Below, in pieces: positions 37,174 to 49,400 of a stretch of DNA of 64,000 nucleotides; position 1 is the stretch's first letter, and each line of letters opens with the position of its first letter. The notes beneath the pieces were generated by a model, which saw only the letters and a program-made list of their open reading frames with translations, had not been told where the DNA came from and did not search any database. Origin of the DNA: Eretmocerus hayati (taxonomy: Eukaryota; Arthropoda; Insecta; Hymenoptera; Aphelinidae); assembly GCA_029851415.1 (NCBI GenBank), contig CM056742.1, positions 78,358,748 to 78,422,747 on the forward strand, in the 5' to 3' direction. The position numbers and the translations under genes are program-made.

Positions 37174-40100
37174 ATACTTCGCCCAATTTTCGAGACGCAG
37201 TAGTGTGGCGAAAAAGCAAGCGTCTCCACTTAGTAGATCAAACTTCTCGTAAAACATTTTTAATTGACCGTGGTGCTGATATTTCATTACCTCCAAAACC
37301 AGTTCACTTAACCAAGCCCACAGACTTCAAATTATATGCAGCAAACGATCTAGTTATCGCCACTTATGGTGAATCTATAGCAGAAGTTGACTCGGGTTTA
37401 CGTAGAGAATTTCGTTGGAATTTTTGTTACGCAGACGTAGCGCAACCAATTTTGGGCGCTGACTTCTTACACCATTATGATCTTTCAGTCGACATAAGAA
37501 ACGAAAGACTTCTTGACCCATTGACAGGTCTAAGTAGAGCCACGTATGTAAAAAAAGTAGAAGCAATTCGCATAAAAACTGTTAGAACAGGCTCAAAATA
37601 TGAAGATCTCTTGAGAGAATTTGCAGATATTACGAAACTTACTCAAAGTGCTCACGTACCCCAAATCAACATTTTCCATCACATCACAACAGAGGGTAAT
37701 ACCCCAGTGTACTCCAAGCCAAGGCAACTATCGCCAGGAAAATTAACAATTGTTTAACGAGAGTTTGAAGAACTAAGAAAATTGGGTATATCGAGACTAT
37801 CCAACAGTCCTTGGTCAAGCCCCATACATGTTGTTGGCAAAGGGTCAGGCACATGGAGAATTTGCGGAGATTATAGAGGTTTCAATAAAGTTACAGTACC
37901 GGATAGATATCTACCTCCACACTTACTCGATTCCACAGCAATGCTTAGCGGAAAAACTATTTTCAGCACAATAGATTTACGCAAAGCATTTCATCAAATT
38001 CCAATGTCACAAGACGATATAGCAAAAACGGCAGTAATTACTCCATTCGGTCTTTTCGAATATTTATTTATGCCTTTCGGCTTGAAAAACGCTACAGCAA
38101 CGCTGCGAAGATATCTTAATTCAATTTTTGGAGATCTAGACTTCGTTTTCGTATTTGCAGACGACATTTTGGTTGCATCACCCTCTCCAGAGGAGCACGA
38201 AAGCCATTTGAGAGAAGTATTTGAAAGACTCAGTCAACACAACCTTAAAATCAATGTTGATAAATGTGTCTTTGGTGAATCAGAAATCACATTTCTAGGT
38301 TATACCATCAACAAAGATGGAGCCCGACCTACAACAGAAAAAGGTCGAGGCAGTTTTGAACTTTCCCAGACCGGAAACAGTCTTCGAATTGCGCAGATTT
38401 CTCGGCATGATAAACTTTTACCGTAGAGGTCTACCTCGAATAGCAGCAAAACTCGAACCACTTGAAACCTTATTGCCTGAATCACGCAAAAATGATAAAC
38501 GTAGAATCGAATGGTCTAAACGGACAATTGAAGCATTCGAACAAGCAAGACTCGCTTTAGCAAATGCGGCCATTTTGGCTCATCCAGCTGCAGAAGCAGA
38601 AACACGAATAGTCACTGATGCCTCCAACACATGTATGGGGGGGTGTTCTTGAAGAAAAATCGCAAGATGGACTATGAAAACCACTTGCTCTCTTTTCAAA
38701 AAAATTCAATTCAGCACAGAAAAATTACAGTACATACGATCGTGAATTATTCGCTATTTATGCAACAATTAAATACTTCCAGTACTTCCTAGAAGGCCGG
38801 AATTTCAAAGTTGTCACCGACCAAAAAGCACTCATGTACGCATTCATGCAGAGAGCAGATGAATCTGACCCTCGCAGAATCCAATACTTATCATATATCT
38901 CGCAATTCACAACAGAAATAGAATACTTGCCTCGAAATGCCAATGTAGTCGCCGATTCTTTATCACGAATCAATGCAATCGCAGTTAGTAGGATAGGAAC
39001 ACTTGCTTTACCTCTAGATATAGATCTGCCGGAATGAGCGCAAGCTCAGCTTGAAGACGATGAATTGAAAGAAATTGTAAAGTCGCCAGACTATGAAAGT
39101 AATTACGAAACTTTGACATGGAGTCCACAGCAAAACCAAATTGTATTCAGCTTAACCGGTGAAGCAATCAGGCCATATGTACCTTTGTAATTGCGTCAGC
39201 ACATTTTCAACGTATTTCATAATCACGCTCATCCAAGTGCCAAAGCAACAGACAGATTAATCAGACGTAGATATTTTTGGCCAACCATGAGTCGCGATAT
39301 AACCAAACTTGTCAAAAATTACATGGATTGTCAAAAATCCAAGATCACACGTTATGTAAAAACCAATCCAGCACCTTTCGTCATGCCAGACAGTCGTCTT
39401 GAGCATATCCGCATGGACATAGTTAGTCCTCTTCCAGAATCTGAGGGATACAAATATTCACTCACGATAATTGATCGTTTTTCACGTTGGCTTGAAGCCA
39501 TACCTCTGAAAGAAATTAACGCAAACACTATTGTACGCGCATTTTATGATCAATGGGTCTCTCGTTATGGCTGTCCTGTAACGGTAACGACAGACCAAGG
39601 ATCGCAGTTCGAATCAGTACTTTCCAAAGCCTTTTTATTGCTCATTGGAGCGCAGAGAATCAGAACAACAGCATATCACCCTTCATCTAATGGTTTGATA
39701 GAAAGGTGGCATAGAGACTTAGAAGCCGCATTAATCTGCCTTAGTAATGAGCACTTATGGTCCAAAAAACTATCTACTGCCATGCTAGGATTGAGCTATA
39801 GATTAAGGCTAGATACAAATGCATCTCCGGCTGAATATCTGTTCGGAACACAATGACGTTTGCCAGGAGAATTCGCCTCAGAAGGTGATTTCACACCGGA
39901 TCCTCAAATATTCTTAGAAGAATTTAGAGAATACATGCGAGAAATAGGGCCAGTTCCTATCAGTCATAAGTACAAAAGACGCACATTCTTCTTTCAAGAC
40001 ATTTATAGTTGCACACACGTCTTACTGCGTGTTGATGAAGTCGAAAAGCCAGTAGAACAACCTTACACTGGTCCTCACAAAGTATTGCGTAGAATTGATG

Positions 40101-40534
40101 ACAGAGTTTTTGAAATTGAAGTTAATGGCCAATCTAAATTCGTCAATATTGAGAGATTGAAGCCAGCCTTTTCCATACCTGAAGAAGAAAATCCAACAAC
40201 ATCTCATAATGTCAATAAAAATCCTAAAATGCCAGTCAGATTAGAACAGCCTAGAAGCCAAAAAATTGTCGATTTAGAAAGTGTAGCAAAACTAGTTACT
40301 CAAAAAGCTAGCGTAGACAAGAGTTCAAATCAAAGTCCAGATGCAGATCAATTCCAAAGTCCAGTAGAAGTACATGAAGCTCCTTCAGCTGTAACTCATA
40401 CTCATGACCCAGCTGTACCTTTGAAAACTTATTCTAAGAAAAGAGTAACATTTGCAAATAGCAATACTGATACAAATTGTGAAAAACATCTACATCCTTG
40501 TAATTGTGATCATACTTATGCTAAAAAGCGTTAA
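37158..40534 (+). pseudogene. pol: Gypsy element 2 pol, multiply broken
   Basis: Protease-like segment with LIDRGADISL (expected DTGA, so the catalytic motif is altered), then RT with intact Asp residues (TIDLRKAF and FADD, with Phe for Tyr), RNase H (IVTDASN and VADSLSR), an integrase zinc module and a core (RMDIVSP, TTDQGSQFES, GLIERWH), then a C-terminal tail. Breaks: TAA 37755-37757, a frameshift near 38.33 kb, a frameshift in the G-run near 38.64 kb, TGA 38675-38677 (at a position usually Trp), TGA 39035-39037, TAA 39188-39190 and TGA 39854-39856. A fossil polyprotein lying -1 to gag, as in element 1. Confidence 0.92.
37164..37226 (+). promoter_or_regulatory. Predicted -1 frameshift signal with pseudoknot, gypsy element 2
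   Basis: The gag frame ends CGG GGA AAC TAG, so G GGA AAC (37164-37170) is a correctly phased -1 slippery heptamer touching the stop. Seven bases later TTCGCC (37178-37183) can pair with GGCGAA (37207-37212). GAGACGC in that loop (37192-37198) can pair with GCGTCTC (37220-37226). The pairing order is that of an H-type pseudoknot. The -1 frame is open from 37158 into the protease region. GGGAAAC is a known retroviral slippery sequence; activity here is inferred. Confidence 0.75.
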
Positions 40535-41508
40535 GACAGCATAAAAATCGACCAATTGGCAAATAGAATTGAATCTTTGTGAAGAAAGATCAATGCACTC
40601 CATGTGAGATGAATATCTAAAGGATTGTAGAATTCCATGTCTAAAAAACTCTAAAATTGTAAGAAATTTGGTTTCATGCGAACAAAACCACGTAGCTAGT
40701 GAATCAAGTATGTTTTTCAATCAATTTGAATATTGATAGTCAATATTAATTGTAAGATTAACTCAGTCAACGCAACTTGTTCTAGTTACCAAACACTGAT
40801 TTTGAAAAAAAAAATGATTCCGACACATCTTTGTGAATAGATACTCGATTTTGTCAGCACTTTTACATGTGCAATGTTTCAAATCCCTCTCCTCAGTAAC
40901 GTAGCATACCTCTGCCGGTGAAAGCAGTCGGTCCATCAAAATGGCTTCTGGATACGCCTCCAGAATGATCAATTCCTTTTGGGGTACCTTACGGTATTTT
41001 TTCCCGGATGGTCGGAACATTCCTTTTCAATTAAGAGTAGGCAAAATTTATGGGCAAAGCCCAAACTCATGGCGCTCAGGCGTTGATTTGGATCAAAAAA
41101 ACTTAGCATTAATGCTAAACCATTTCACGATTCAAAAATGCACAATTTGTTTCAAAGTGAAATGACCTGTAAATACTTGTGAATTTTGTAAATAGCATGA
41201 TTAGACTTTAGAAAAGCTCATCTCTCTCCATAGATAAGCTGTTATCTAGTTTTGAGGACATGATTTTGAAAAATTGCATTCAAGCAAATTCTGATTCCAA
41301 AACCATCAATCAACTTTGATCATACAATTGATGTATAGATGCTTTGATTGCTCAACTGATCTATTGATTTGATTCTTTTGATTCATTCACCTTGCAAAAT
41401 GCAGAGCTTCCAATACATTGGATATACATTGTTGTAGAGAATTCCTACATTCAAAATGTAATTATGATTTCTATTGATTGTAAAAAACTCCTAGAACTCC
41501 GTTCTTTT
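40535..41508 (+). other. 3' untranslated region of gypsy element 2
   Basis: AT-rich sequence between the pol stop and the polypurine tract. It contains only short ORFs with no recognisable motif, and I see no env-like gene. Confidence 0.7.
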
Positions 41509-41523
41509 GGGGGGGGGGGGGAG
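41509..41523 (+). promoter_or_regulatory. Polypurine tract of gypsy element 2
   Basis: A run of 13 G followed by AG, separated from the 3' LTR by TGA. Position and composition fit the plus-strand primer. Confidence 0.8.
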
Positions 41524-41526
41524 TGA

Positions 41527-41847
41527 TGTAGGCACCAGTACACACACACACACTCTCACACTGACATGCGCACACACAGCCACACTTGCAGTCTCCGAGC
41601 GGGGAGAAAGGAGAGAGAGAGAGAGAGAGACAGAATATATAACGCTTGGTCGCAGCGGCGATCACGCAACGCGGAATCAGTAGTTCGTAGCTCGACCATA
41701 TATGAGTGAGTAGCCTCGTGAGTTTCTAACACGTTGTAACAAGTCAGATGAATAAACAGTGTAAATAGTTTACGCGAGTGTTTTCACTCGATCATACCCG
41801 TCCGTATTACCACCAATTCACCTCGTGGGGGATAGTAGCCCCCTACA
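41527..41847 (+). repeat. 3' LTR of gypsy element 2
   Basis: Partner of 34214-34541, with AATAAA at 41751-41756 and the AGCG target duplication directly after it. Confidence 0.95.
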
Positions 41848-43295
41848 AGCGTGGGCGCGTATTAGAATAAGCGATTGTCAGCTACAGGAATTCCAGAAAG
41901 AGGATTCGATACTTTCAAAACTCCTACAAACGAATTTGCGCTTAGAAAAACACCTCCACCCTCCAATTTTCCATGATTATTGATAAACATGCTGAAACCA
42001 AGCACTCCAGTACGTCCCTTCCACTGCACGTGGAGACATGTTTGTGGTATAGAAATACTCGTCTTGAAAAAATATAATACCCGTATCCTCGGAAATCTCT
42101 TGTAAGTAACTTGAGCCCATTGAGCCAATGAGCTTACCTGGAGGGTCTCAAGCTGCACCGTTACACCTGCAACCCGATGAGTCGCTGAGCCGATTCGGCC
42201 TTCCAGAGAACGGCGCAGAGATGATATCACGTCCTTTATACTCTTTATCCGCCACTGTGCGCGACTTTCCGAGAATAAGAACCCGCATAATCTCAGCGGC
42301 GCAGAAATGCATAATCTTGCGTCCTTTGGTGTTCATCGACTCTTTGTACAACTTTCGACGTTGAGGTAGTACTAGCGGTCCTCGAATAGCCGTACAGAAA
42401 ATTACAAAATTCGGCACAGTGGTAGATTGGTATCTCAAACTGTCTCAGTTGAAATTTCAAGAGCCTTCAAAGTCTGAGAGGAAAGTTCTGAGCAGTTTCT
42501 TGAAAGTCGAATGAACACTGCGGCTTATGGGAAATGACGAGTAGAGTAATATCTACCGTACAGATTTTCACGAGAGTCGGTTGACAAGAGGAAGAGAGCA
42601 CAAAAATCACATAGAAACCAACAGATTAACGATTCAGAGCGTACAAAAGAATATCCAAGCCAAAGTGTCACTCATTTCTGCGGTTTCGGGGTTAGGTTGT
42701 CGTCTGCTGCGTGCATTCACTATACCTATATCAGGAGCGCGATAGAGTCAAGCGCGGGTATAATCTGCACTTGGATCATCATTACCGCTAGTACTACCTT
42801 AAGCAGATCGAGAAGCCGATCCTCCCGAGAACATCAACCCGCGGCATACGACCTTACATGAATACACGTTTCTGATATAATTTCTACGGACCCTAAAGGT
42901 CATTGTTTCAAGTATAATGATTCATACGATTATTCAGTTGCGTTTCATTATATTCGCGGTACCTGCTATATACATTCAAGTTTGGAAGGTGTAATATAGC
43001 TTGTAATTCTCTTGTTCATTGTTGCCAAACGAAAAACAGTGCACATTTTTGTCTCTTTTTGTTCAAAGTCAAATTTATCAAATTTATTATTCATAACTAA
43101 ACTATCAATTATATATTATTATACGCGATTTTTCTCACATTCTACGCTCAAATTCTATTAATGTAATTTTCTGAACCTCGTCTATGAGTGCACCTCATTT
43201 CAAAATTACGTGTGATAATCGTAGTTGATGAAGATCAAATATGTTTGGACCACTTTAGAAATAGCTGGGTAGTATGAGCCTTTCGCAAACAACTT
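41848..43295. other. Sequence between gypsy element 2 and BEL element
   Basis: Unassigned 1.45 kb. On the minus strand a 122-codon ORF (42230-41862) overlaps a CAG|GTAAGC donor-like site near 42.14 kb. The flanking minus-strand sequence could be an old exon, but no family is recognisable and the reading frame changes across it. The rest (42.45-43.29 kb) is AT-rich with nothing I can name. Confidence 0.4.
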
Positions 43296-43811
43296 TGTTG
43301 AAGTATCTCGAGCCTGCGAATATTCGAGGGAAATTCAGCAGTTAGACCACGATGCGATGACCCGCGATTTCCCCTCGATGTCACGCCAGTGACATCATTT
43401 AAATCTCATTGGCCGAATTGGCACCTGATGATTTTGTCATCCGCCCTGCTCTTCTCTGCGAGTCTCTCTCGCAGCTCGAAATTCGGCAGTTAGCTTCAGT
43501 CCGGCAAGCAGCAAAAATCAGCTGTGCTGCTTGCATATATTCAAATATTCACCGCGCCGCTGCCATCCTCGCGACCGCGTCTTCCCGGTCCCTTAATTTT
43601 CCGCGCCGCGCCCACACTCGCGCCTTAATTTTTACCACAGTAATGTAAGCACACTTTAAAAGAGAATATATTCTCAATTTATTTTATCAGCATAAAATCA
43701 GTGAGTGATCATTCAGTGAAACCTCACCACGCTTCCACATCCTTAAAATATCCAGCACAAGTGATCCACATGCAGGGCTCTAGGGTTCCATTGGAACACC
43801 CTGTCCCATCA
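43296..43811 (+). repeat. 5' LTR of BEL/Pao element
   Basis: 516 bp. It contains a GAGAATATATTCTC palindrome near 43.66 kb that is also present in the 3' LTR. An 80-codon ORF recurs in both LTRs and is probably incidental. Confidence 0.96.
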
Positions 43812-43813
43812 TT

Positions 43814-43825
43814 TGGTAGCAGAGC
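43814..43825 (+). promoter_or_regulatory. Primer-binding site, initiator tRNA-Met (BEL element)
   Basis: TGGTAGCAGAGC, two bases after the LTR, equals the complement of the last 12 bases of insect tRNA-iMet. Confidence 0.88.
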
Positions 43826-44313
43826 GCAGGGATCGTGCTCGGAATTTTTGTTCGATTTGCGATTTTTGTGTGCCACGAGTGTGGAATTTTGCGCGCGCGC
43901 GGGAATCGGGAGTGTCGCGAGGCCGTGCAGTGACTTAGTGCTGTGAAGTGTTGTGCTTCTGGCGGGAATTTGCCCGCCCTCATCTGAATCTTCAGCATCG
44001 CAGACGCCAGCACCAGAGCCTACATCTAGGCTTTCCTGGCACCGGCACCAGCGGACGACGCACCCCGGACTCACGAGTTCGCCGGCCGGCGAGCTCGGGT
44101 GGCATTGTCATCGAAGAGCCCACTGGCACTTGGGCCATATGGGGCAGCTGGACTGCATATCTGCAGCACCATCATACCATCGGTGGTGCAACCCAGCAGT
44201 CATCAGCTGGGTCTCGACGGCAAGTACATCGTCGTCGAGAGCAGAGTGCAGAGGGGCAGCGCGGGAGGGGAATGCCGCGGCAAGTCAGCCGCGGCCGGTG
44301 AGTAGTTGTATCG

Positions 44314-44385
<72 letters not shown>

Positions 44386-44958
44386 ATTAGTCTTATGAGA
44401 TACATGTATAGACGTGTATAGGTGGGCCGCGGCACTTGTCGCGCGCTCTCTCTCCTTCTCTCCCCCCAACCCCGCTCCACTGCTTATCTCAAGCAGCTGG
44501 CAGCATTATTGCCGCGCTGCATACCCCCCGCGAGCTCATCAGCTGAGACTCGCGCAGCTGTTGCCGCATCGCTCTAGCCTCCTGCTACGAGCAACTTAGG
44601 TCCCATATACTTACGCGTATATCGGTTTGACATTATTGCGCTCGCTCGCGCGATGTTATACCGCGACTTGTAGTAAATCACCAGTTCGCGTGTGCATGCT
44701 GGCGTACTTGTCAGAGCCTGGCTAACTTAATTGTTTGTGTCGTTTGGTTTATGGTATAAAATACAGTAGACTCGCTTAGCTTTTCAGCACGCGTTCACGT
44801 ATTTTAAAACGGTGAAATTGACTCGCTTTACACCGTATTTGCGTCAATTTTACAACTTGAGCTGGGTATCGTGAATTGATTGATTTAATTTTTGGTATTT
44901 AATTCATTCGTTTTCCCGTCTCGTTTCTGTGTAGTGTCCGTGGATTTTCACCCCGAAA
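43826..44958 (+). other. 5' leader of BEL/Pao element
   Basis: 1.13 kb before the gag ATG. The first half is GC-rich, and CCG|GTGAGT near 44.30 kb is a strong donor-like site. A CT microsatellite follows, then AT-rich sequence up to the gag start. A 145-codon ORF across the GC-rich part has no recognisable motif. Confidence 0.6.
44317..44381 (+). repeat. (CT)n microsatellite
   Basis: About 32 uninterrupted CT dinucleotides in the BEL leader, just after a donor-like site. Confidence 0.97.
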
Positions 44959-46412
44959 ATGACTTCAGAATTATTGTCACGTCAGATGGACGAGCACGGC
45001 TGGATCACGAACTTTGTTGACAATACAAAGAAACGTGGCGAAGCCAAGCTCACGCCCGCGTATCTCAAAACTAGAATCGGTGTACTGGAAGGTTATTGGT
45101 CGAGTTTTTTTGCGCGTCACGACGAATTATATCCGCATCGCTTAACACTCAAAGAGCAAGAATATTTCAAAGGTCAGGTGTTTCAAGTAACCGAGGAAGC
45201 TTATTGTGATGCTCGCACTTGGCACTTGGAAAAAATCGCTAAAATAGAGTATACCCTGCCGCGTACCTCAGATGCAAATTCGTCAGCTAATCCCAACCAA
45301 GCTGCTACAGTTTTCGACACCCGGCAATTTATCCAAGCTTCTGCGGAAGTGCAGTCAATGCCTCATGTAGAAGTCCCTGAATTTTCAGGTAAACAAAGCG
45401 ATTGGGAGCTGTTTAAAGATCAATTCAAATCTATTGTTGTCAATAAACCTTTCGCTCCCTCAGTGAAGGTTCAGCTCTTACTTCGCTCTGTGAAAGGGGA
45501 TGCTGCTAAATTGCTTAAGGGTACTAGGCTCGCTGAAACTAACTTTGATACAGCTTGGGAAAAATTGAGTCGTCGCTATGATAATCCACGTCTTAGGCTA
45601 CGCATACATTTAGGAGCTTTGATCAATTTGCCCTCGATCAAGGAAAAATCAGCTGAGTCGTTGGCGGAAATTTTGAATTTGGCGGAGGAGGCTGTGCAAA
45701 GCCTCAAGGATTTAGAATGTCCTTTAGATCATTATGATTGTTGGTTGGTCCATTTAATTGTCCGTAAATTCGATGCACCTACTAGAGAAAATTGGACTAT
45801 TCGTCAGGAATCTATTGTGGGTTTTTCAACTTACAAATCAATTAAAAAGTACATCGAAGATCGTATTGATTCATTAAATACAGCTCATCTTGGGCTCAGC
45901 CAGCCTACCTCCTCAAATAATTGGTCGCAAATTCCAACAATAACCGATCACGTGGCAACTTCGGGAACAGGTCTGCCAATACAAATTTTGGGAATTCTTC
46001 GGGTGAATCTGCAGCCAAAACTATGACACCTTGTGTGTGTTGTAAAGGCAAACACCATCTTCATAGGTGTCAGAAAATTTTAAAACTGTCAGTTTTTAAT
46101 CGTTTTGAGTTCTGTAAATCGAACAAACTCTGTATAAACTGTTCACGTCCAGGTCACTTCGCGGATAAATGTTCGTCTATTTTTCGGTGCACTTTTTACC
46201 AACAACCCCATCATTCAAAATTACATATGGAGAAATCAGGCGGCCACGACAAGCCACCAACAGACGGTGACAATTCAAACGCCCATTTGCAAACAACTAA
46301 CGCCAATTTCGTGCAAAATTTAGCTGCATTTGCAAAACAGCCTCGGCTGCTGGCAACATCCACGATTATTTTACAAGCGATCACGGGCAAAAATTGGGAG
46401 CTCGCACTTTGA
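44959..46412 (+). pseudogene. gag: BEL/Pao gag region with zinc knuckles, frameshifted
   Basis: The ATG at 44959 follows CCCCGAAA. Residues ~1-100 are charged and helical. Residues ~120-330 look like the Pao gag domain known as DUF1759 (VEVPEFSGKQSDWELFKDQF, later LLRSVKGDAAKLL). A frameshift near 45.93 kb ends this frame at 46026; the following frame carries two knuckles, CVCCKGKHHLHRC and CINCSRPGHFADKC, the second a regular C-x2-C-x4-H-x4-C. In Pao elements gag and pol normally form a single ORF, so the frame change is a mutation. The role is RNA packaging. Confidence 0.88.
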
Positions 46413-49400
46413 TCGATCCCGGGTCGGACTGTTCTTTCGTTGCTGATCGCGTCGTACAGGCTTTGAACTTACCCTCGCGAAAATTGAAATTGGGCATGAA
46501 CACCACCGGAAATAAACGTTCAGTGGTGTCTACAAGTGAAGTGTCCCTCACACTTCTTTCGAAAGTTGATAGTAAATTTTCTTCGCATTTGGAGGCTCTC
46601 GTCTTGCCACAACTCACAGCGCTTCTTCCAAGCGCCACAGTGCAGCAGTGTGGGGACTGGTCCCATTTGGTGGGACTGACCCTAGCCGACCCAGAATTTT
46701 TCCGACCGGCAGAAATAGACTGTCTTCTTGGCACAGAAGTATATAGCGAAATTCTTCGTGCTGCTTTGCGAAAGGGTCCGAGCAAAACTCCAACTGCTCA
46801 GAATACAGCGCTGGGCTGGATTTTGACGGGGGGCACTGCGTCGACTGTAGAGTCTACGGAACCTCGCGTCGTTCAAACGTTCCACACGTCAACTGATAAA
46901 CCCCTATCAGAGCAACTTTCGAAATATTTTGAAGTTGAAGACCTGCCAGCTATTCGTCTCCTCAAGGCAGAAAAAAACTACTTCGAAGATTATTTTCTGT
47001 CTACCGTTACACGTACCGACGAAGGACGTTTTATTGCGCTTGCCCTTCCCAAAAAACTTCAATGAAGCTTCGTTTTCAGATTCACGAGACATAGCTGTGG
47101 CATGCCTGCTGAGATCTGAGCGTCAACGGCGTCGGGATCCCGAGTTGGACAAGGCGTTCTCCGGATTCATGGTGGAGTATGAACAACTAGGCCACATGGG
47201 ACTGCTGCCGCATCCCACGCTGCCAGACCCCAGATCGTGCTACCTGCCTCATCACGCAGTCTTCCGTAAGGATTCTGAAAAGATACGCGTTGTGCTCAAC
47301 GCATCTCAAGAAACAGGTACTGGTAAATCACTCAATAATTATTTATTACCTGGCCCCAATTTACAAAATGATTTGACCCTCGTAATATTTCGCTGGCGGA
47401 TGTACCGCTACGTTTTCACGGCAGACATTGTCAAGATGTTTCGACAGATACTTGTACATCCAGACGATTGGGCCTGGCAGAGAATCGTATGGCGCGCATT
47501 GGGGGCGGCAGAAATCTCGGACTACGCCTTAAAAACAGTCACTTATGGCATAGTGTGCGCTCCGTACCTCGCGATGAGAGTTCTTCGCCTCTTAGCAGAA
47601 ATTTACAAGGAAAAATTCCCACTTGCCGCGTTCATTTTGTGGTGGCTCACGTACATGGACGACGCATTCGGCGGGGCTGACACGCTGCCGGACGCCTTGG
47701 TAGCCCGTAATCAACTCGTCGCAGTAATGGAATCCGGGTGCATGGAATTGGGAAAATGGGCCGCGAATCACACCGATTTGCTTGCGGATCGCGCGACAAA
47801 CGATGCTGAAGCGGTTCCTGTAGACATCGAAGACACTGTTCCAACGCTCGGATTGAATTGGTCTCCCCGAGACGACGAATTCTTTTTCAAAATCGCGATG
47901 CCATCGGATCCAGTCAAAATCACCAAAAGAACAATTTTGTCAGAGGTAGCTCGTTCATTTGATCCTCTCGGCTGGCTTGCACCGTTCCTCATTCAAGGAA
48001 AAATACTTTTGCGTGATCTTTGGCAGTTGAAATTTGATTGGGACACTTCGGTGGATGGCGATCCGCTTCGAAAATGGCTAGACATTCGGTCGCAAATTCC
48101 GGAGCTAAGTAAGATTAGAGTTAAGCGTTGGTTAGGCACCTTGCAAGATACAAATTGGCAGTTACATGGGTTCGGAGACGCGTCTGATCGAGCGTACGCA
48201 GCGGCGATTTACTAGATAATTCCTGGGGAATCAGCACAGCTGATCATGGCAAAGACGAGAGTCGCGCCAGTAAAATCACTCTGTATACCGAAACTTGAAT
48301 TGTGCGCTGCTGTACTTACCGCGAAACTCATCAAACACGCTTTAGCCGACTTGCAAAGCAAACCTTCCGCTATTTTCAGCTGGTGCGACAATAAAACGGT
48401 TTTGGATTGGTTAGCTGACGAACCTGCTCGCTGGCAAACCTTCGTGGCGAATCGCGTCAGCTTCATTCAAACATCACTACCCGAAGCAACTTGGAGTCAC
48501 GTCGTTTCCGAAGATAATTCCGCGGATTGCGCAACCCGTGGGATATCTGTAGATGAATGACACAGCTCAAAACTTTGGTGGAACGGTCCAGAATGGCTTG
48601 TTAGACCTCGGGAATCATGGCTCCAGTCTTCGGTTGAATCGGTAGCTGATGCAGCTCAAGCGTTACTTGCGGTTGAAGAAACTGAGTCAGAGCCTTATGT
48701 GCTCCACCGTTTAGAAAAATTCAGCTCATTCGCAAAAGTTATCCGAATTCTAGCCTACATGTATCGATGGCGGTTCAATGCTCGACGCAAGCCCAAAGAT
48801 CGAAACAAAGGCGTTTTTGATTGGTTGGAAATTAAATTTGCAAGAATCTCTCTTTTCAGGGTGATACAACGTTAGCACTTTGCAGCAGAAATTAAGATTC
48901 TCGAGTCAAAGTCAAACAAATCTCCAAAATCGAGCGACATTCGTCGTCTCTGTCCATTTCTGGATGAAAAAGGTACTTTGCGGGTTGGCGATAGACTGCA
49001 AAACGCTCCACTCCCTTCTAGCGAAATCCATCCAGTAATTCTCTCGAGTCACAGCCCCTTTGTCAAAAATATGGTGAGAGAAATACACTTCACTACATTG
49101 CACGGTGGCATTCAATTGATGCTTAGTGACATTCACAGGTGGGCATGGATTCCGCGACTTACCAGACTAGTGCAGAGCACGTATAAAAGCTGCGTGACTT
49201 GCGCGCGTTTTGCAGCTCGGCCGCTTGAACAACAGATGGCTCCATTACCCTCAGTCAGAATCACCTCGCGAATGCCTTTTGAGGTAGCAGGCGTAGACTT
49301 CGCGGGCCCAATCAAATTTTTATTCTCTCGCGGCAGAGGAGCAAAGTCGACGGAAGGGTATTTTTGCATCTTCGTATGTATGTTCACCAGAGCTACGCAC

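Larger units (their letters stand above)
34214..41847 (+). mobile_element. Gypsy element 2 (CsRn1/Kabuki-type Ty3/gypsy), full length, inactive
   Basis: 7.63-kb plus-strand element with LTRs of 328 bp (34214-34541) and 321 bp (41527-41847), both starting TGTAGG and ending CCCTACA. AGCG immediately outside both ends (34210-34213 and 41848-41851) is a 4-bp target duplication, as expected for gypsy integrases. Order: LTR, tRNA-Trp-type primer site, 1.2-kb leader, gag, pol, 1-kb 3' region, G-rich polypurine tract, LTR. By eye the LTRs differ at roughly 5-6% of positions plus small indels, so the insertion is not recent. Gag and pol carry several stops and frameshifts. The element sits back to back with element 1, whose outer LTR edge lies at the target site. 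Confidence 0.95.

Noticed and set aside
41862..42230. Minus-strand 122-codon ORF as a host gene
   Set aside because: It runs across a donor-like site, neighbouring frames are equally open, and no family is recognisable.
43409..43648. ORF repeated at 43409 and 51277 as a duplicated small gene
   Set aside because: Both lie in the two LTRs of the BEL element, which explains the duplication.
44172..44480. Minus-strand ORF with an Arg-Glu repeat
   Set aside because: It is the translation of the (CT)n microsatellite.
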